From positions 1-19,448 of the forward strand of contig CAKUGU010000043.1 in the NCBI GenBank assembly GCA_934654815.1: 19,448 nucleotides of DNA, read 5' to 3'. The notes under the pieces were generated by a model that was given only the letters and a program-made list of their open reading frames with translations, ran no database searches and was not told the origin of the DNA. Source of the DNA: an uncultured Ellagibacter sp. (GTDB lineage Bacteria; Actinomycetota; Coriobacteriia; Coriobacteriales; Eggerthellaceae). Below are positions 1 to 7,716 of this stretch, piece by piece. Within the stretch, counting starts at the first letter, position 1; each line of letters opens with the position of its first letter. The position numbers and the translations under genes are program-made.

Positions 1-491
1 CCATCGACGGTCACAACTTGACGGTGAAGGGCCCGAAGGGAGAGCTGCATCGCAGCTTCAATCCCATGATGACCATCGCTCGCGAGGGCGATGAGATCAT
101 CGTCACCCGTCCGGATGATTCCCGCGAGGCCAAGAGCCTCCACGGTCTCACCCGTACGCTTATCCACAACATGATCGAGGGCGTCGAGAAGGGCTTCCAG
201 AAGAAGCTCCAGCTCGTCGGCGTCGGCTACCGTGCTGCTCTCAAGGGCACGGACCTCGAGCTTTCCCTCGGTTACTCGCATCCGGTCATCATCGCTGCCC
301 CCGAAGGCATCTCCTACGAGGTCCCCAGCCAGACCGAGATCATCGTTCATGGCGCAAGCAAAGAGCAGGTCGGCCAGGTTGCCGCCGACATCCGCAAGTG
401 GCGCAAGCCGGAACCCTACAAGGGCAAGGGCATTCGCTACGAAGGCGAAGTTGTGCGTCGCAAGCTTGGCAAGGCTGCTAAGAGCGACTAG
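1..491 (+). CDS. rplF: 50S ribosomal protein L6, 5' truncated
   Basis: This is the large-subunit ribosomal protein L6, which binds 23S rRNA near the factor-binding site. The reading frame is already open at the left edge (frame starting at base 3) and gives 162 residues to the stop. About 15-20 N-terminal residues therefore lie outside the window, as full L6 is about 180 residues. The family hallmarks are the early [15 protein letters not shown] segment and the C-terminal [19 protein letters not shown] segment, which is the strongly conserved L6 signature. The TTG at 18 is internal and is not a start. rplR follows after 39 nt in the same direction, as in the usual spc operon order. Confidence 0.97.
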   Translation, partial: IDGHNLTVKGPKGELHRSFNPMMTIAREGDEIIVTRPDDSREAKSLHGLTRTLIHNMIEGVEKGFQKKLQLVGVGYRAALKGTDLELSLGYSHPVIIAAPEGISYEVPSQTEIIVHGASKEQVGQVAADIRKWRKPEPYKGKGIRYEGEVVRRKLGKAAKSD

Positions 492-530
492 TGGGCTTAA
501 GCGCTACGGAACATTACTGAAGGGATCATC

Positions 531-902
531 ATGAGAACCAATGATTTGAAGCATGAGAAAGGCTTGGCCCGCCGTCATCGTCGCGTGCGTGGCAAGATTT
601 CCGGTACGCCTGAGCGTCCGCGCCTCTGCGTGACGCGCAGCAACTCCAACATCTACGCGCAGGTTATCGACGATGTGTCGCATACCACCATCTGCGGCGT
701 TTCCACCCTCGGCCCCGAGTTCAAGGCAACGGGCAAGAAGGGCGGCACCGTCGAAGGCGCTGCTGAACTCGGCGCTATCATCGGCAAAATGGCTCAGGAC
801 AAAGGCGTGACGAAGGTCGTCTTCGACCGCGGCGGCCACCTGTACCACGGACGCGTCAAGGCTCTCGCCGACGCTGCCCGTGAAGCAGGCCTGGTATTCT
901 AG
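531..902 (+). CDS. rplR: 50S ribosomal protein L18
   Basis: L18 binds 5S rRNA in the central protuberance of the large subunit. The product is 123 residues, normal for the family. It has the basic N-terminus with [18 protein letters not shown] and the C-terminal [26 protein letters not shown] signature. The ATG at 531 is preceded by GAAGGGA (519-525) at 5-nt spacing. It sits between rplF and rpsE in the spc operon, and the stop is 14 nt before the rpsE start. The identification rests on conserved sequence and on gene order. Confidence 0.98.
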   Translation: MRTNDLKHEKGLARRHRRVRGKISGTPERPRLCVTRSNSNIYAQVIDDVSHTTICGVSTLGPEFKATGKKGGTVEGAAELGAIIGKMAQDKGVTKVVFDRGGHLYHGRVKALADAAREAGLVF

Positions 903-916
903 AAGGGGTTAAGCGT

Positions 917-1441
917 ATGGCTCGCAAACAGCAAGAAAACGCCGCCGTTCCTGAGCTCCAGGAGCGCGTCGTTTACATCAACCGCGTGTGCAAGGTCGTC
1001 AAGGGCGGCACGCGTTTCGCGCTCACCGCGCTCGTCGTCGTCGGCGACGGCAACGGCCGCGTGGGCATCGGCCTGGGCAAATCCAAGGAAGTGCCCGTGG
1101 CCATCAAGAAGGGCGTCGACGACGCGAAGAAGAACATGTTCTCCGTGCCCATCACCAAGGAAGGCACCGTTCCTCACGACATCGTGGGCGAGTTCGGCGC
1201 AGGCCGCGTGCTCATCATGCCGGCTGCCCCTGGTACCGGCGTCATCGCCGGCGGCCCGGCCCGTGCGGTCATGGAGCTCGCTGGCATCAAGAACGTGTTC
1301 GCCAAGTCTCTCGGCACCAACAACGCCATGAACGTCGTGAAGGCTGCCGCTGAGGGCCTCCAGAAGATGCAGAGCCCGGTCGAGGTTGCGGAGCGCCGCA
1401 ACATGTCCGTCGCTCAGATCTTCGGCGGGAAGGAGAACTAG
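917..1441 (+). CDS. rpsE: 30S ribosomal protein S5
   Basis: S5 is a small-subunit protein needed for decoding accuracy and mRNA helicase activity at the entry tunnel. The product is 174 residues. The N-terminal double-stranded RNA-binding S5 domain is visible at about residues 17-82 ([16 protein letters not shown], then [18 protein letters not shown]). The C-terminal domain follows, with [22 protein letters not shown] and the [13 protein letters not shown] segment. The ATG at 917 has GAAGGGG (902-908) upstream. rpmD begins 2 nt after the stop, so the two are translationally close. Confidence 0.98.
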   Translation: MARKQQENAAVPELQERVVYINRVCKVVKGGTRFALTALVVVGDGNGRVGIGLGKSKEVPVAIKKGVDDAKKNMFSVPITKEGTVPHDIVGEFGAGRVLIMPAAPGTGVIAGGPARAVMELAGIKNVFAKSLGTNNAMNVVKAAAEGLQKMQSPVEVAERRNMSVAQIFGGKEN

Positions 1442-1443
1442 CA

Positions 1444-1635
1444 ATGGCTGACGCTCAGAAGACCCTGCGTGTGACGCAGATCAAAAGCTCCATCGGCTAC
1501 AAGAAGGACCAGGCTGCGACGCTTCGTGCTCTCGGCCTCGGCAAGATCGGCCGCTCCCACGACATCACGGACAACGAGTCCGTGCGCGGCATGATCTTCA
1601 AGGTCAAGCATCTCGTCAAGGTGGAGGAGCTGTAG
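1444..1635 (+). CDS. rpmD: 50S ribosomal protein L30
   Basis: L30 is a small large-subunit protein. At 63 residues it has the usual bacterial length. It shows the family pattern: [31 protein letters not shown], then a short [20 protein letters not shown] tail. The Shine-Dalgarno sequence AAGGAG (1430-1435) lies inside the end of rpsE, and the ATG is 2 nt after the rpsE stop. This tight spacing suggests coupled translation. A structured 160-nt gap follows before rplO, which is longer than the other gaps in this operon. Confidence 0.97.
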   Translation: MADAQKTLRVTQIKSSIGYKKDQAATLRALGLGKIGRSHDITDNESVRGMIFKVKHLVKVEEL

Positions 1636-1670
1636 TTTGGGCTTCTCCCGGCTACATATTCTCAATACGG

Positions 1671-1676
1671 TATAAT
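1671..1676 (+). promoter_or_regulatory. Possible internal promoter (-10 TATAAT) before rplO
   Basis: A perfect TATAAT lies 35 nt after the rpmD stop. No good -35 hexamer is present at 16-18 nt, so this is a weak call resting on the -10 alone. If it is used, transcription would begin at about 1683, at the base of the stem-loop at 1681-1712. Confidence 0.4.
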
Positions 1677-1769
1677 CTTGGGTTGGCGCGCCGGATTCCG
1701 GTAGCGCCAACCTAGGTGTATAGGAAGTTTGCTGGCGGCGAGCTGCCAGCCCCGGGAAGCGTTTCCCGG
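1677..1769 (+). promoter_or_regulatory. Structured rplO leader with three hairpins
   Basis: Three inverted repeats follow one another. (a) GGTTGGCGC (1681-1689) pairs perfectly with GCGCCAACC (1704-1712), with an inner CCGG-ATT-CCGG. It can extend outward to 1677/1716 with wobble pairs. (b) 1731-1739 pairs with 1742-1750, including one G-T pair. (c) CCGGGAA (1752-1758) pairs perfectly with TTCCCGG (1763-1769). None is followed by a T-run, so none looks like a terminator. The rplO Shine-Dalgarno sequence follows 10 nt after the last stem. A feedback control element for the distal spc operon is an inference only. Confidence 0.5.
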
Positions 1770-1795
1770 AAGCGATTGTAAGGAGTTACAACAAC

Positions 1796-2245
1796 ATGGA
1801 ACTTAAGGATCTCAAGCCGGCAGAGGGCTCTCGCAAGAACCGTAAGCGCGTCGGCCGCGGCAACGGCTCCGGCTACGGCAAGACCGCCGGCCGTGGTCTG
1901 AACGGCCAGCTTTCCCGCGCTGGCGGCGGCAAGCGCCCCGGCTTCGAAGGTGGCCAGACCCCGCTCGCGATGCGTCTGCCGAAGCTCCCCGGCTTCCGCA
2001 ATTTCAATCGCGTGGAGTACCTGCCCGTCAATGTTTCCCGTCTCGAGGAGAAGTTCGAGGCCGGCGACGTCGTCAACGGCGAGTCCCTCAAGGAAAAGGG
2101 CATCATCAAGCACGCCGACGCCCTCGTGAAGGTTCTCGGCGACGGCGAGCTGACCAAGGCTCTCACCGTGTCCGTCGATAAGGTGTCTGCTTCCGCTAAG
2201 GCGAAGATCGAAGCAGCTGGAGGAAAGGTCGAAGAGCCTTGCTAA
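1796..2245 (+). CDS. rplO: 50S ribosomal protein L15
   Basis: L15 is a late-assembly 23S rRNA-binding protein. The product is 149 residues, close to the usual 145-150. The glycine-rich basic N-terminus ([21 protein letters not shown]) and [19 protein letters not shown] are diagnostic. The C-terminus carries the short GKVEEPC tail. The ATG at 1796 is preceded by TAAGGAG (1779-1785). The last codons overlap the predicted TTG start of secY by 7 nt, so secY translation is probably coupled to L15. Confidence 0.97.
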   Translation: MELKDLKPAEGSRKNRKRVGRGNGSGYGKTAGRGLNGQLSRAGGGKRPGFEGGQTPLAMRLPKLPGFRNFNRVEYLPVNVSRLEEKFEAGDVVNGESLKEKGIIKHADALVKVLGDGELTKALTVSVDKVSASAKAKIEAAGGKVEEPC

Positions 2246-3519
2246 GCTCTATCATTGACGCGTTCAAGGTGCCGGAGCTTCGCAAGAAGATCCTCTTCAC
2301 GCTTGGGATTTTGGCGCTGTACCGTTTCGGCGCCTACATCCCGGTTCCCGGCATTCCGTTCAACGAGTTCGCGAACTCCTTCGCGGGCTCGGGCGTATCG
2401 ATGACCATGCTCGACCTCTTCACCGGCGGCGCGCTTTCGCACTTCTCGGTGTTCTCGCTCGGCATCATGCCCTACATCACCGCGTCGATCATCATGCAGC
2501 TCATGCAGGGTGTCATCCCCGCGGTGGGGCGTTGGGCGAAGGAAGGCGAGACTGGTCGTCGTAAGATCACTCAGGTCACGCGTTACCTCACGCTCGGTCT
2601 CGGCCTGATCAACGCAATCGGCTATCTGCTCTTGTTCAAGTCGTCCGCCTACGGCGTCGTCTTCACGGACCAGATCCCCGAGATCGTCACGGACATCATC
2701 GTCGTGTTCACGCTCGTGGCGGGCACCGCTTTCATCATGTGGATGGGCGAGCTCATCACCCAGCGCGGTATCGGCAACGGCATGTCGCTCATCATCTTCG
2801 TGAGCATCGTGTCGCGCGTTCCGTCTGCGATCTTCTCGTCGATCAACCTGCAGGCCGACATGGGCATGGGCATTGCCATCACGGTGTTGATCCTCGTCGT
2901 GGTGCTCGCGTGCATCCCGGCGATCATCTTCATCGAGCGTGCGCAGCGCCGCATCCCCGTGAACTACGCCAAGCGCGTCCAGGGTCGTAAGATGATGGGT
3001 GGCCAGTCCACCTACATCCCGCTGAAGGTGAACGCCGCGGGCGTTATCCCGATCATCTTCGCGAGCTGCATCATCTACTTCCCGGCTCAGCTTGCCGCGC
3101 TGTTCAACGTGGGTTGGCTCACCGCGTTCGCCGATGCGGTGTCGACCGGTTGGCTGAACTGGATCCTCACCGTGCTGCTCATCGTGTTCTTCGCCTACTT
3201 CTACACCTCCATGGTGTTCAACCCCGAAGACACGGCGGACAACCTGCGTAAGCAGGGCGGCTTCATCCCCGGTGTTCGCCCGGGCTCCGCTACGGTGACC
3301 TACATCAAGAACGTGATCCATCGCGTGACGCTTCCGGGCGCGATCTTCATCGCCTGCATCGCCGTCATCCCGACGATCATCTTCTACTTCAGCGGCAACC
3401 AGCTCATCCAGGCGTTCGGCGGCACATCGATCCTCATCATGATCGGCGTCGCGCTCGACACCATGAGCAAGGTGGAAAGCCAGCTCAAGATGCACAACTA
3501 CGACGGCTTCTTCAAGTAG
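2239..3519 (+). CDS. secY: Preprotein translocase subunit SecY
   Basis: SecY is the channel-forming subunit of the SecYEG protein-export complex in the cytoplasmic membrane. The product is 426 residues and about ten hydrophobic segments are visible. Family landmarks include [23 protein letters not shown] at the first membrane segment, [16 protein letters not shown], the [14 protein letters not shown] motif, and the cytosolic [29 protein letters not shown] loop. [22 protein letters not shown] comes near the end. The best start is the TTG at 2239, which overlaps rplO by 7 nt and gives the expected [18 protein letters not shown]-terminus. GGAGGAAAGG (2219-2228) is a good ribosome site for it. 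A rarer start codon with overlap fits translational coupling. Confidence 0.95.
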   Translation: MLSSIIDAFKVPELRKKILFTLGILALYRFGAYIPVPGIPFNEFANSFAGSGVSMTMLDLFTGGALSHFSVFSLGIMPYITASIIMQLMQGVIPAVGRWAKEGETGRRKITQVTRYLTLGLGLINAIGYLLLFKSSAYGVVFTDQIPEIVTDIIVVFTLVAGTAFIMWMGELITQRGIGNGMSLIIFVSIVSRVPSAIFSSINLQADMGMGIAITVLILVVVLACIPAIIFIERAQRRIPVNYAKRVQGRKMMGGQSTYIPLKVNAAGVIPIIFASCIIYFPAQLAALFNVGWLTAFADAVSTGWLNWILTVLLIVFFAYFYTSMVFNPEDTADNLRKQGGFIPGVRPGSATVTYIKNVIHRVTLPGAIFIACIAVIPTIIFYFSGNQLIQAFGGTSILIMIGVALDTMSKVESQLKMHNYDGFFK

Positions 3520-3541
3520 CCTCACCGTCGCATCCGATTTC

Positions 3542-3574
3542 AAAGCCGCAGGCGCGTCATGCCTGCGGCTTTTT
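3542..3574 (+). terminator. Intrinsic terminator after secY
   Basis: GCCGCAGGC (3545-3553) pairs perfectly with GCCTGCGGC (3561-3569), with a 7-nt loop, and is followed directly by TTTTT. It should end the spc operon transcript 25 nt after secY and uncouple adk from it. Confidence 0.9.
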
Positions 3575-3610
3575 CGTTTGCATGGAGTTTCACGCAGGGG
3601 CGTGGGCGTT

Positions 3611-3619
3611 TGATACAAT
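3611..3619 (+). promoter_or_regulatory. Probable adk promoter (extended -10)
   Basis: TGATACAAT is an extended -10 (TGn followed by TACAAT). It lies 37 nt after the secY terminator and about 45 nt before the adk start. No convincing -35 is seen, which is common for extended -10 promoters. Confidence 0.5.
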
Positions 3620-3664
3620 GAAGTACACCGCTTTTATCCACATGGATTGAAAGGATATTCGAAC

Positions 3665-4291
3665 ATGAACATCGTGCTGTTAGGCGCTCCGGGCGCAGGC
3701 AAGGGCACGCAGGCCGCTAAGCTCGTTGAGGAATTCGGCACACCCCATATTTCCACGGGCGACATGCTCCGTGCCGCCGTGAAGGCCGGAACCGAGCTTG
3801 GCAAGAAGGCAAAGTCCTACATGGACGCCGGCGACCTTGTTCCCGACGACGTCATCATCGGACTCGTCACCGAGCGTCTGTCCGAACCCGACACCGAGAA
3901 GGGTTTCATCCTCGATGGCTTCCCGCGCACGTCCGCCCAAGCCGTCGCGCTCGACGCCGAGCTCTCGAAGCTCGAGCGCCCGCTCGACGCCGCGCTGCTC
4001 ATCGACGTCGAGTCCGAGGTTATCGTCAAGCGCCTCACGTCGCGTCGCATGTGCAAGGAATGCGGTCACATCGGTTCCGAAGCCGACGCATCCTGCCCCA
4101 AGTGCGGCGGCGAGATGTACCAGCGCGACGATGACAACGAAGCCACCGTCCGCAATCGTCTCGATGTGTACGAGAAGTCGACGAGCCCGCTCATCGACTA
4201 CTACCGCGGTTGCGATCTGCTCGTCTCCATCGACGGCGACCGCGACCCTGAGGTCGTTTACGCCGACGTCAAGAAGGCCCTCAACCTCTAA
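3665..4291 (+). CDS. adk: Adenylate kinase with short zinc-type LID
   Basis: Adenylate kinase converts ATP and AMP to two ADP in the cytosol. The product is 208 residues. The P-loop GAPGAGKGT is at residues 7-15, the AMP-binding STGDMLR at 30-36, and GFILDGFPRT at 80-89. The LID carries four cysteines (C130, C133, C144, C147), a zinc-binding pattern. It is followed by QRDDD and the ATP-site arginines in TVRNRLDVY. The LID is shorter than in long bacterial forms: only 10 residues lie between the two CxxC pairs, and the usual Y-H-x3-F-x-P-P stretch is missing. I chose the ATG at 3665 over an upstream TTG at 3647 because it gives the standard MNIVLLGAPG start. It also has AAAGGA (3650-3655) at proper spacing. 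In most genomes map and infA follow; here they do not. Confidence 0.97.
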   Translation: MNIVLLGAPGAGKGTQAAKLVEEFGTPHISTGDMLRAAVKAGTELGKKAKSYMDAGDLVPDDVIIGLVTERLSEPDTEKGFILDGFPRTSAQAVALDAELSKLERPLDAALLIDVESEVIVKRLTSRRMCKECGHIGSEADASCPKCGGEMYQRDDDNEATVRNRLDVYEKSTSPLIDYYRGCDLLVSIDGDRDPEVVYADVKKALNL

Positions 4292-4322
4292 CTGCGGTTT
4301 CTTCATCGAGAGCTGGCCTTAT

Positions 4323-4353
4323 GAAGGGCTCCGATCAGGTATCGGGGCCCTTC
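4323..4353 (+). terminator. Hairpin after adk, likely terminator
   Basis: A 13-bp stem (4323-4335 with 4341-4353, one G-T wobble, 5-nt loop CAGGT) lies 31 nt after the adk stop. The following tract, TGCTGTATAAT, is poor in T, so termination may be incomplete. The stem ends 5 nt before the -10 of the next gene. Confidence 0.6.
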
Positions 4354-4358
4354 TGCTG

Positions 4359-4364
4359 TATAAT
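4359..4364 (+). promoter_or_regulatory. -10 box of a possible leaderless transcript
   Basis: A perfect TATAAT ends 8 nt before the ATG at 4373, with no Shine-Dalgarno sequence between. A start site 7 nt downstream would fall at or within 2 nt of the start codon, giving a leaderless mRNA. No clear -35 is visible, because that region is the adk hairpin. Confidence 0.5.
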
Positions 4365-4372
4365 GACGAGTC

Positions 4373-6553
4373 ATGCCAACGATACGCCGGAATATCAAGT
4401 ACCTCTACGAATCGCGCGTCCTGCCGAGGCGCTCGCTGCTTGCGCACATCGGCAAGGTGGCCGCGACCATCCTGCTTATCGCGTTTCTGCTCGAGACGTT
4501 CGTGTTCAATATGAACTACTTCCTGTCGATGAATTACAACACGATCGACTTAAGCGATGCGCTCACCTTGCAGGAAACCTCCGACGAGCAGTACAAGATC
4601 ACCGAGGTCGACAACGTCATCGAGTTCTCGAACCTCAACACCGAAGTCCACAACGTCCACTTGCAGTTCGACTGGACGCAGCCCGCGCAGAACCTTACGT
4701 TCAAGGTGCAGTTCACCGACGACGCGCACCACACCTACTTCGATTCCACCGAGTACACGGTGGGCGTTCCCGATGTCGACATCTCGACGATGGTGTCCGA
4801 AAGCCAGTACCTCAACCTGAAAACGTCGGGGCGCGTCGACAACCTGCGCATCGAGCTCGTGGGCAACGAGGACACGAGCTATCCCGTTCGCCTGACGCGG
4901 CTCGAGCTGAATGCGCACCGCGCTTTCACGTTCAACTTCCTCAGGTTCGGCGGCGTCGTGGGGATCCTCGCGCTGACCTACCTGTTCCGACCCGGGTCGA
5001 GCATCTACCGCGTGAGCATCACGCGCCGTCCGCGCGAATCGAAGGCGGGGATCATCACCGCGGTAGTCGTCGAAGTGGCGCTCGTGACGTCGTTCCTCTT
5101 CATGGGATCGAACCTCGTCGGTGTGGCGACGTCGAACTATAACTCCGGCTCGTGGGACGGGCACAGCCTCGTGAACACGTTCAAGGTCGGAGGAGACAAC
5201 GCCCAGCAGTACGCGGAGCTTGCGAAGTCGATGGCCGAGGGGAAGCTCTACCTCGAGGAGGAGCCTCCCGAGTGGCTCCAGCAGATGGACGACCCCTACG
5301 ACAAGGGCGCGCGCGACGAGCTTCAGAAGGAAACGGGCGAGCCCTACCTCTTCGACGTCGCGTACTACGACGGCCACTACTACGTGTACTTCGGCGTTGT
5401 CCCGGTGCTTTTGTTCTACCTGCCGTTTTACTTGGTCACAGGTGCGAATTTCCCGACGGCTATCGGCGTGCTTCTGGCCGCCATCGCGTTCATACTTGGC
5501 TGCTCGGCGCTGCTCGACCGCTTCGCCCGGTACCATTTCAAGCAGGTGAGCCTTGGGCTCTACCTACTGCTGCAGATCGTGCTCGTCACCTGTTGCGGCA
5601 TCCTCTACCTCATCAAGTTCCCGACGTTCTACTCGCTGCCCATCATGTGCGGGCTCGCGTTCTCGGTGTGGGGACTCTACTTCTGGATGTGCGGGCGCGG
5701 ATCGGCGCGCCCGTGCGGTTGGTATCTGGCGGGGTCTTTGTGCATGGCGCTTGTCGCTGGGTGCCGCCCGCAGCTGCTTGTGTTGTCGCTTCTGGCGTTT
5801 CCGCTGTTCTGGCGTACCTACATCACCGAACGCAAGCTCTTCACGAAGCGCGGCGTGCGCGAGTTCGCCTGCCTCATCGCGCCCTATCTCGTCGTCGCTG
5901 CGGGAATCATGCTGTACAACCATGCGCGTTTCGGGTCGATCACTGACTTCGGGGCGAACTACAACCTTACCGTGAACGACATGACGAAGCGCGGCGTGAA
6001 CTTCGGCCGACTCGCGCCGGCGCTGTTCGCGTACTTCCTGCAGCCGCCGTGCGTCGTGGGCGCGTTCCCGTTTTTGCAGGCCGCGCCGTTCGACACGACG
6101 TATCTCGGGCAGACGATCAAGGAAGTCACCTTCGGCGGCGTGCTCGCGTGTCTTCCGGTGCTGTGGCTTCTGCCCTTCGCGCCGCGCATTTTGCGCCTGC
6201 GCATCTCGCAACGATCGACGCGCACCATCCTCGGCGTGATCGTCGTGTTGCTCGCGACGGGAGTTCTCGTCGCGCTCGTCGATGCGGAGATGGCGGGAAT
6301 CCTCCAACGCTACTATGCTGATTTCAGCTTCATGTTCTTGGCGGCTGTTGTGCTGCTCGCCTTCATCGTGAACGAGAACCTCGCGCCCGGCTCGACCATG
6401 GCGCAGATCTTCACGAAGGTGCTGCTGGCGCTCGTCGCGATAAGCGTGCTGTACAGCGTGCTCGTGTGCTTCGTGCCCGAGACGGGGTGGTATTCCGATA
6501 TCTACCCGTGGGCATACCAGAGCATCATCGAACTGGTGGAGTTCTGGACGTAA
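4373..6553 (+). CDS. GT-C-like polytopic membrane protein, function unknown
   Basis: The product is 726 residues. A first membrane segment (about 27-46) is followed by an outer domain of about 140 residues rich in beta-type sequence (about 50-185). Membrane segments follow at about 189-205 and 227-246. A second outer loop contains DNAQQYAELAKSMAEGKLYL (275-294) and the YYDGHYYVYFGVVPVLLFYL stretch (331-350). Many more hydrophobic segments reach to the C-terminus. The loop with an acidic residue followed by an aromatic-rich YDGxYYxYFG motif resembles large membrane proteins annotated as GT-C fold glycosyltransferases that use lipid-linked sugars. I infer a cell-surface glycan role but cannot name a donor or acceptor. 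It stands alone between adk and nagB with its own -10. Codon use resembles its neighbours, so there is no clear sign of recent transfer. Confidence 0.8.
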   Translation: MPTIRRNIKYLYESRVLPRRSLLAHIGKVAATILLIAFLLETFVFNMNYFLSMNYNTIDLSDALTLQETSDEQYKITEVDNVIEFSNLNTEVHNVHLQFDWTQPAQNLTFKVQFTDDAHHTYFDSTEYTVGVPDVDISTMVSESQYLNLKTSGRVDNLRIELVGNEDTSYPVRLTRLELNAHRAFTFNFLRFGGVVGILALTYLFRPGSSIYRVSITRRPRESKAGIITAVVVEVALVTSFLFMGSNLVGVATSNYNSGSWDGHSLVNTFKVGGDNAQQYAELAKSMAEGKLYLEEEPPEWLQQMDDPYDKGARDELQKETGEPYLFDVAYYDGHYYVYFGVVPVLLFYLPFYLVTGANFPTAIGVLLAAIAFILGCSALLDRFARYHFKQVSLGLYLLLQIVLVTCCGILYLIKFPTFYSLPIMCGLAFSVWGLYFWMCGRGSARPCGWYLAGSLCMALVAGCRPQLLVLSLLAFPLFWRTYITERKLFTKRGVREFACLIAPYLVVAAGIMLYNHARFGSITDFGANYNLTVNDMTKRGVNFGRLAPALFAYFLQPPCVVGAFPFLQAAPFDTTYLGQTIKEVTFGGVLACLPVLWLLPFAPRILRLRISQRSTRTILGVIVVLLATGVLVALVDAEMAGILQRYYADFSFMFLAAVVLLAFIVNENLAPGSTMAQIFTKVLLALVAISVLYSVLVCFVPETGWYSDIYPWAYQSIIELVEFWT

Positions 6554-6617
6554 GGCCGCGACGCGCTTTGCCGAAGGAGAGGGAAGGGGCTTAGAGCCCC
6601 GTTCGAAAGGATGTATC

Positions 6618-7343
6618 GTGAACGTAGTGGTAACCGACAATTACGACGAGATGAGCAAGGCCGCCGCCGCGGTCATCGCCGACCAACTTAAGGCGAAGCC
6701 GGAAAGCGTGCTCGGCCTGGCGACGGGAACGACGCCGATCGGGCTGTACGCCGAGCTCGTGAAGGCGTGCGACGCGGGCGAGATCAGCTTCGCCGACGCG
6801 CAGTCGTTCAACCTCGACGAGTATCGTGGGCTTCCCGGCACCCATGACCAGAGCTACCGCTACTTCATGCAGAAGAACCTCTTCGACCATGTCGACATCG
6901 ACGTTGCGAAGACTCACGTGCCCAACGGCGCGATGGACGACGCCGAAGCCGCCTGCGCCGCGTACGAGGACGCCATCGCCCAGGCCGGCGGCGTCGACCT
7001 GCAGCTTCTCGGCCTCGGGCACAACGGGCATATCGGCTTCAACGAGCCGTGCGACTCGTTCCCGGTCGCCACGCATTGCGTGAAGCTGACGGAGAGCACT
7101 ATCGAGGCCAACAGCCGCCTGTTCGAATCCATCGACGACGTGCCGCGTGAGGCGTACACCATGGGCATCGGCACCATCATGAAAGCCCGCAAGATCCTGC
7201 TCGTGGTGAGCGGCGCGGGCAAGGCGGAGATTGTCCGCGACGTGGTAAACGGCCCGGTCGTCCCGCAGGTTCCAGCAAGCGTGCTGCAGCTGCACCCCGA
7301 CGTCACCGTCGTGGTCGACAAGGAAGCCAGCGCGCTTCTGTAG
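6618..7343 (+). CDS. nagB: Glucosamine-6-phosphate deaminase
   Basis: NagB converts glucosamine 6-phosphate to fructose 6-phosphate and ammonia, the last step from amino sugars into glycolysis. The product is 241 residues, matching the shorter Bacillus-type enzyme rather than the 266-residue allosteric E. coli form. Visible motifs are the phosphate-binding GLATGTTPIGLY (33-44), catalytic FNLDEY with D67, and LGLGHNGHIGFNEP with H138 and E143. MGIGTIMKARKILLVVSG lies near the C-terminus. The start is GTG at 6618, supported by GAAAGG (6605-6610); the ATG at 6611 is out of frame. A small perfect hairpin (6586-6600) lies just ahead of the ribosome site. nagA follows after a 373-nt gap. Confidence 0.97.
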   Translation: MNVVVTDNYDEMSKAAAAVIADQLKAKPESVLGLATGTTPIGLYAELVKACDAGEISFADAQSFNLDEYRGLPGTHDQSYRYFMQKNLFDHVDIDVAKTHVPNGAMDDAEAACAAYEDAIAQAGGVDLQLLGLGHNGHIGFNEPCDSFPVATHCVKLTESTIEANSRLFESIDDVPREAYTMGIGTIMKARKILLVVSGAGKAEIVRDVVNGPVVPQVPASVLQLHPDVTVVVDKEASALL

Positions 7344-7716
7344 ACGATGAGGACACCTTGGCGCCGTTTGCTTGCGGGCGCCGGCGCTTCGCGGGGGATC
7401 GCGGTCGTTTCGGAGAGGTGCGCGGCGCTATTTCAGGCTTCGCCCCGCCTCCTTCCTCGAAAAAGGCTGCTCGCGGACAAAATCACGCGAAATGCGAGGC
7501 CGCTGCTGCGATGTAGGAGCGATGGCGCGTATTGAGCGAATCGTGACCAGGGGAAACGCTGTCGATAGCGTTTCCCCTTCTTTTTGCGGACGACGTGAGG
7601 CTCGCAAATCGGCTCTTTTTGTCCGTGGCGACGGAGAACAGCGGTATCGTATGCGGTATGAATGGTGCGAGGCGGGTTATGCCGAGCCGCGCCAGGGAGA
7701 AAACGAAGGGACGGCA
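7344..7716. other. Gene-free gap between nagB and nagA
   Basis: The 373-nt gap holds no convincing gene: short frames on both strands are arginine/alanine-rich and lack ribosome sites. It contains a strong terminator at 7550-7585, about 206 nt after nagB. A weak GGCGCC inverted repeat lies at 7360-7382. The 130 nt after the terminator precede nagA and should carry its promoter; TTGTCC (7619-7624) with TATCGT (7645-7650) is the best but poor candidate, with a 20-nt spacer. I cannot say whether the 200 nt of nagB 3' region has a role. Confidence 0.6.
7550..7585 (+). terminator. Strong intrinsic terminator downstream of nagB
   Basis: An 11-bp perfect stem (7550-7560 with 7567-7577) closes a GTCGAT loop and is followed by TTCTTTTT. 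It should end the nagB transcript, so nagA needs its own promoter or read-through. Confidence 0.92.

Noticed and set aside
2242..3618. A 458-codon minus-strand open frame opposite secY
   Set aside because: The same antisense artefact: a highly charged, low-complexity product, while SecY on the plus strand is unmistakable.
3647..3664. TTG start for adk, six codons upstream
   Set aside because: ATG at 3665 gives the canonical MNIVLLGAPG start, and the ribosome site AAAGGA overlaps the upstream codons.
7372..7716. Extended N-terminus of nagA by 115 codons
   Set aside because: The frame stays open but runs through a strong terminator, and the family N-terminus and ribosome site are at 7717.
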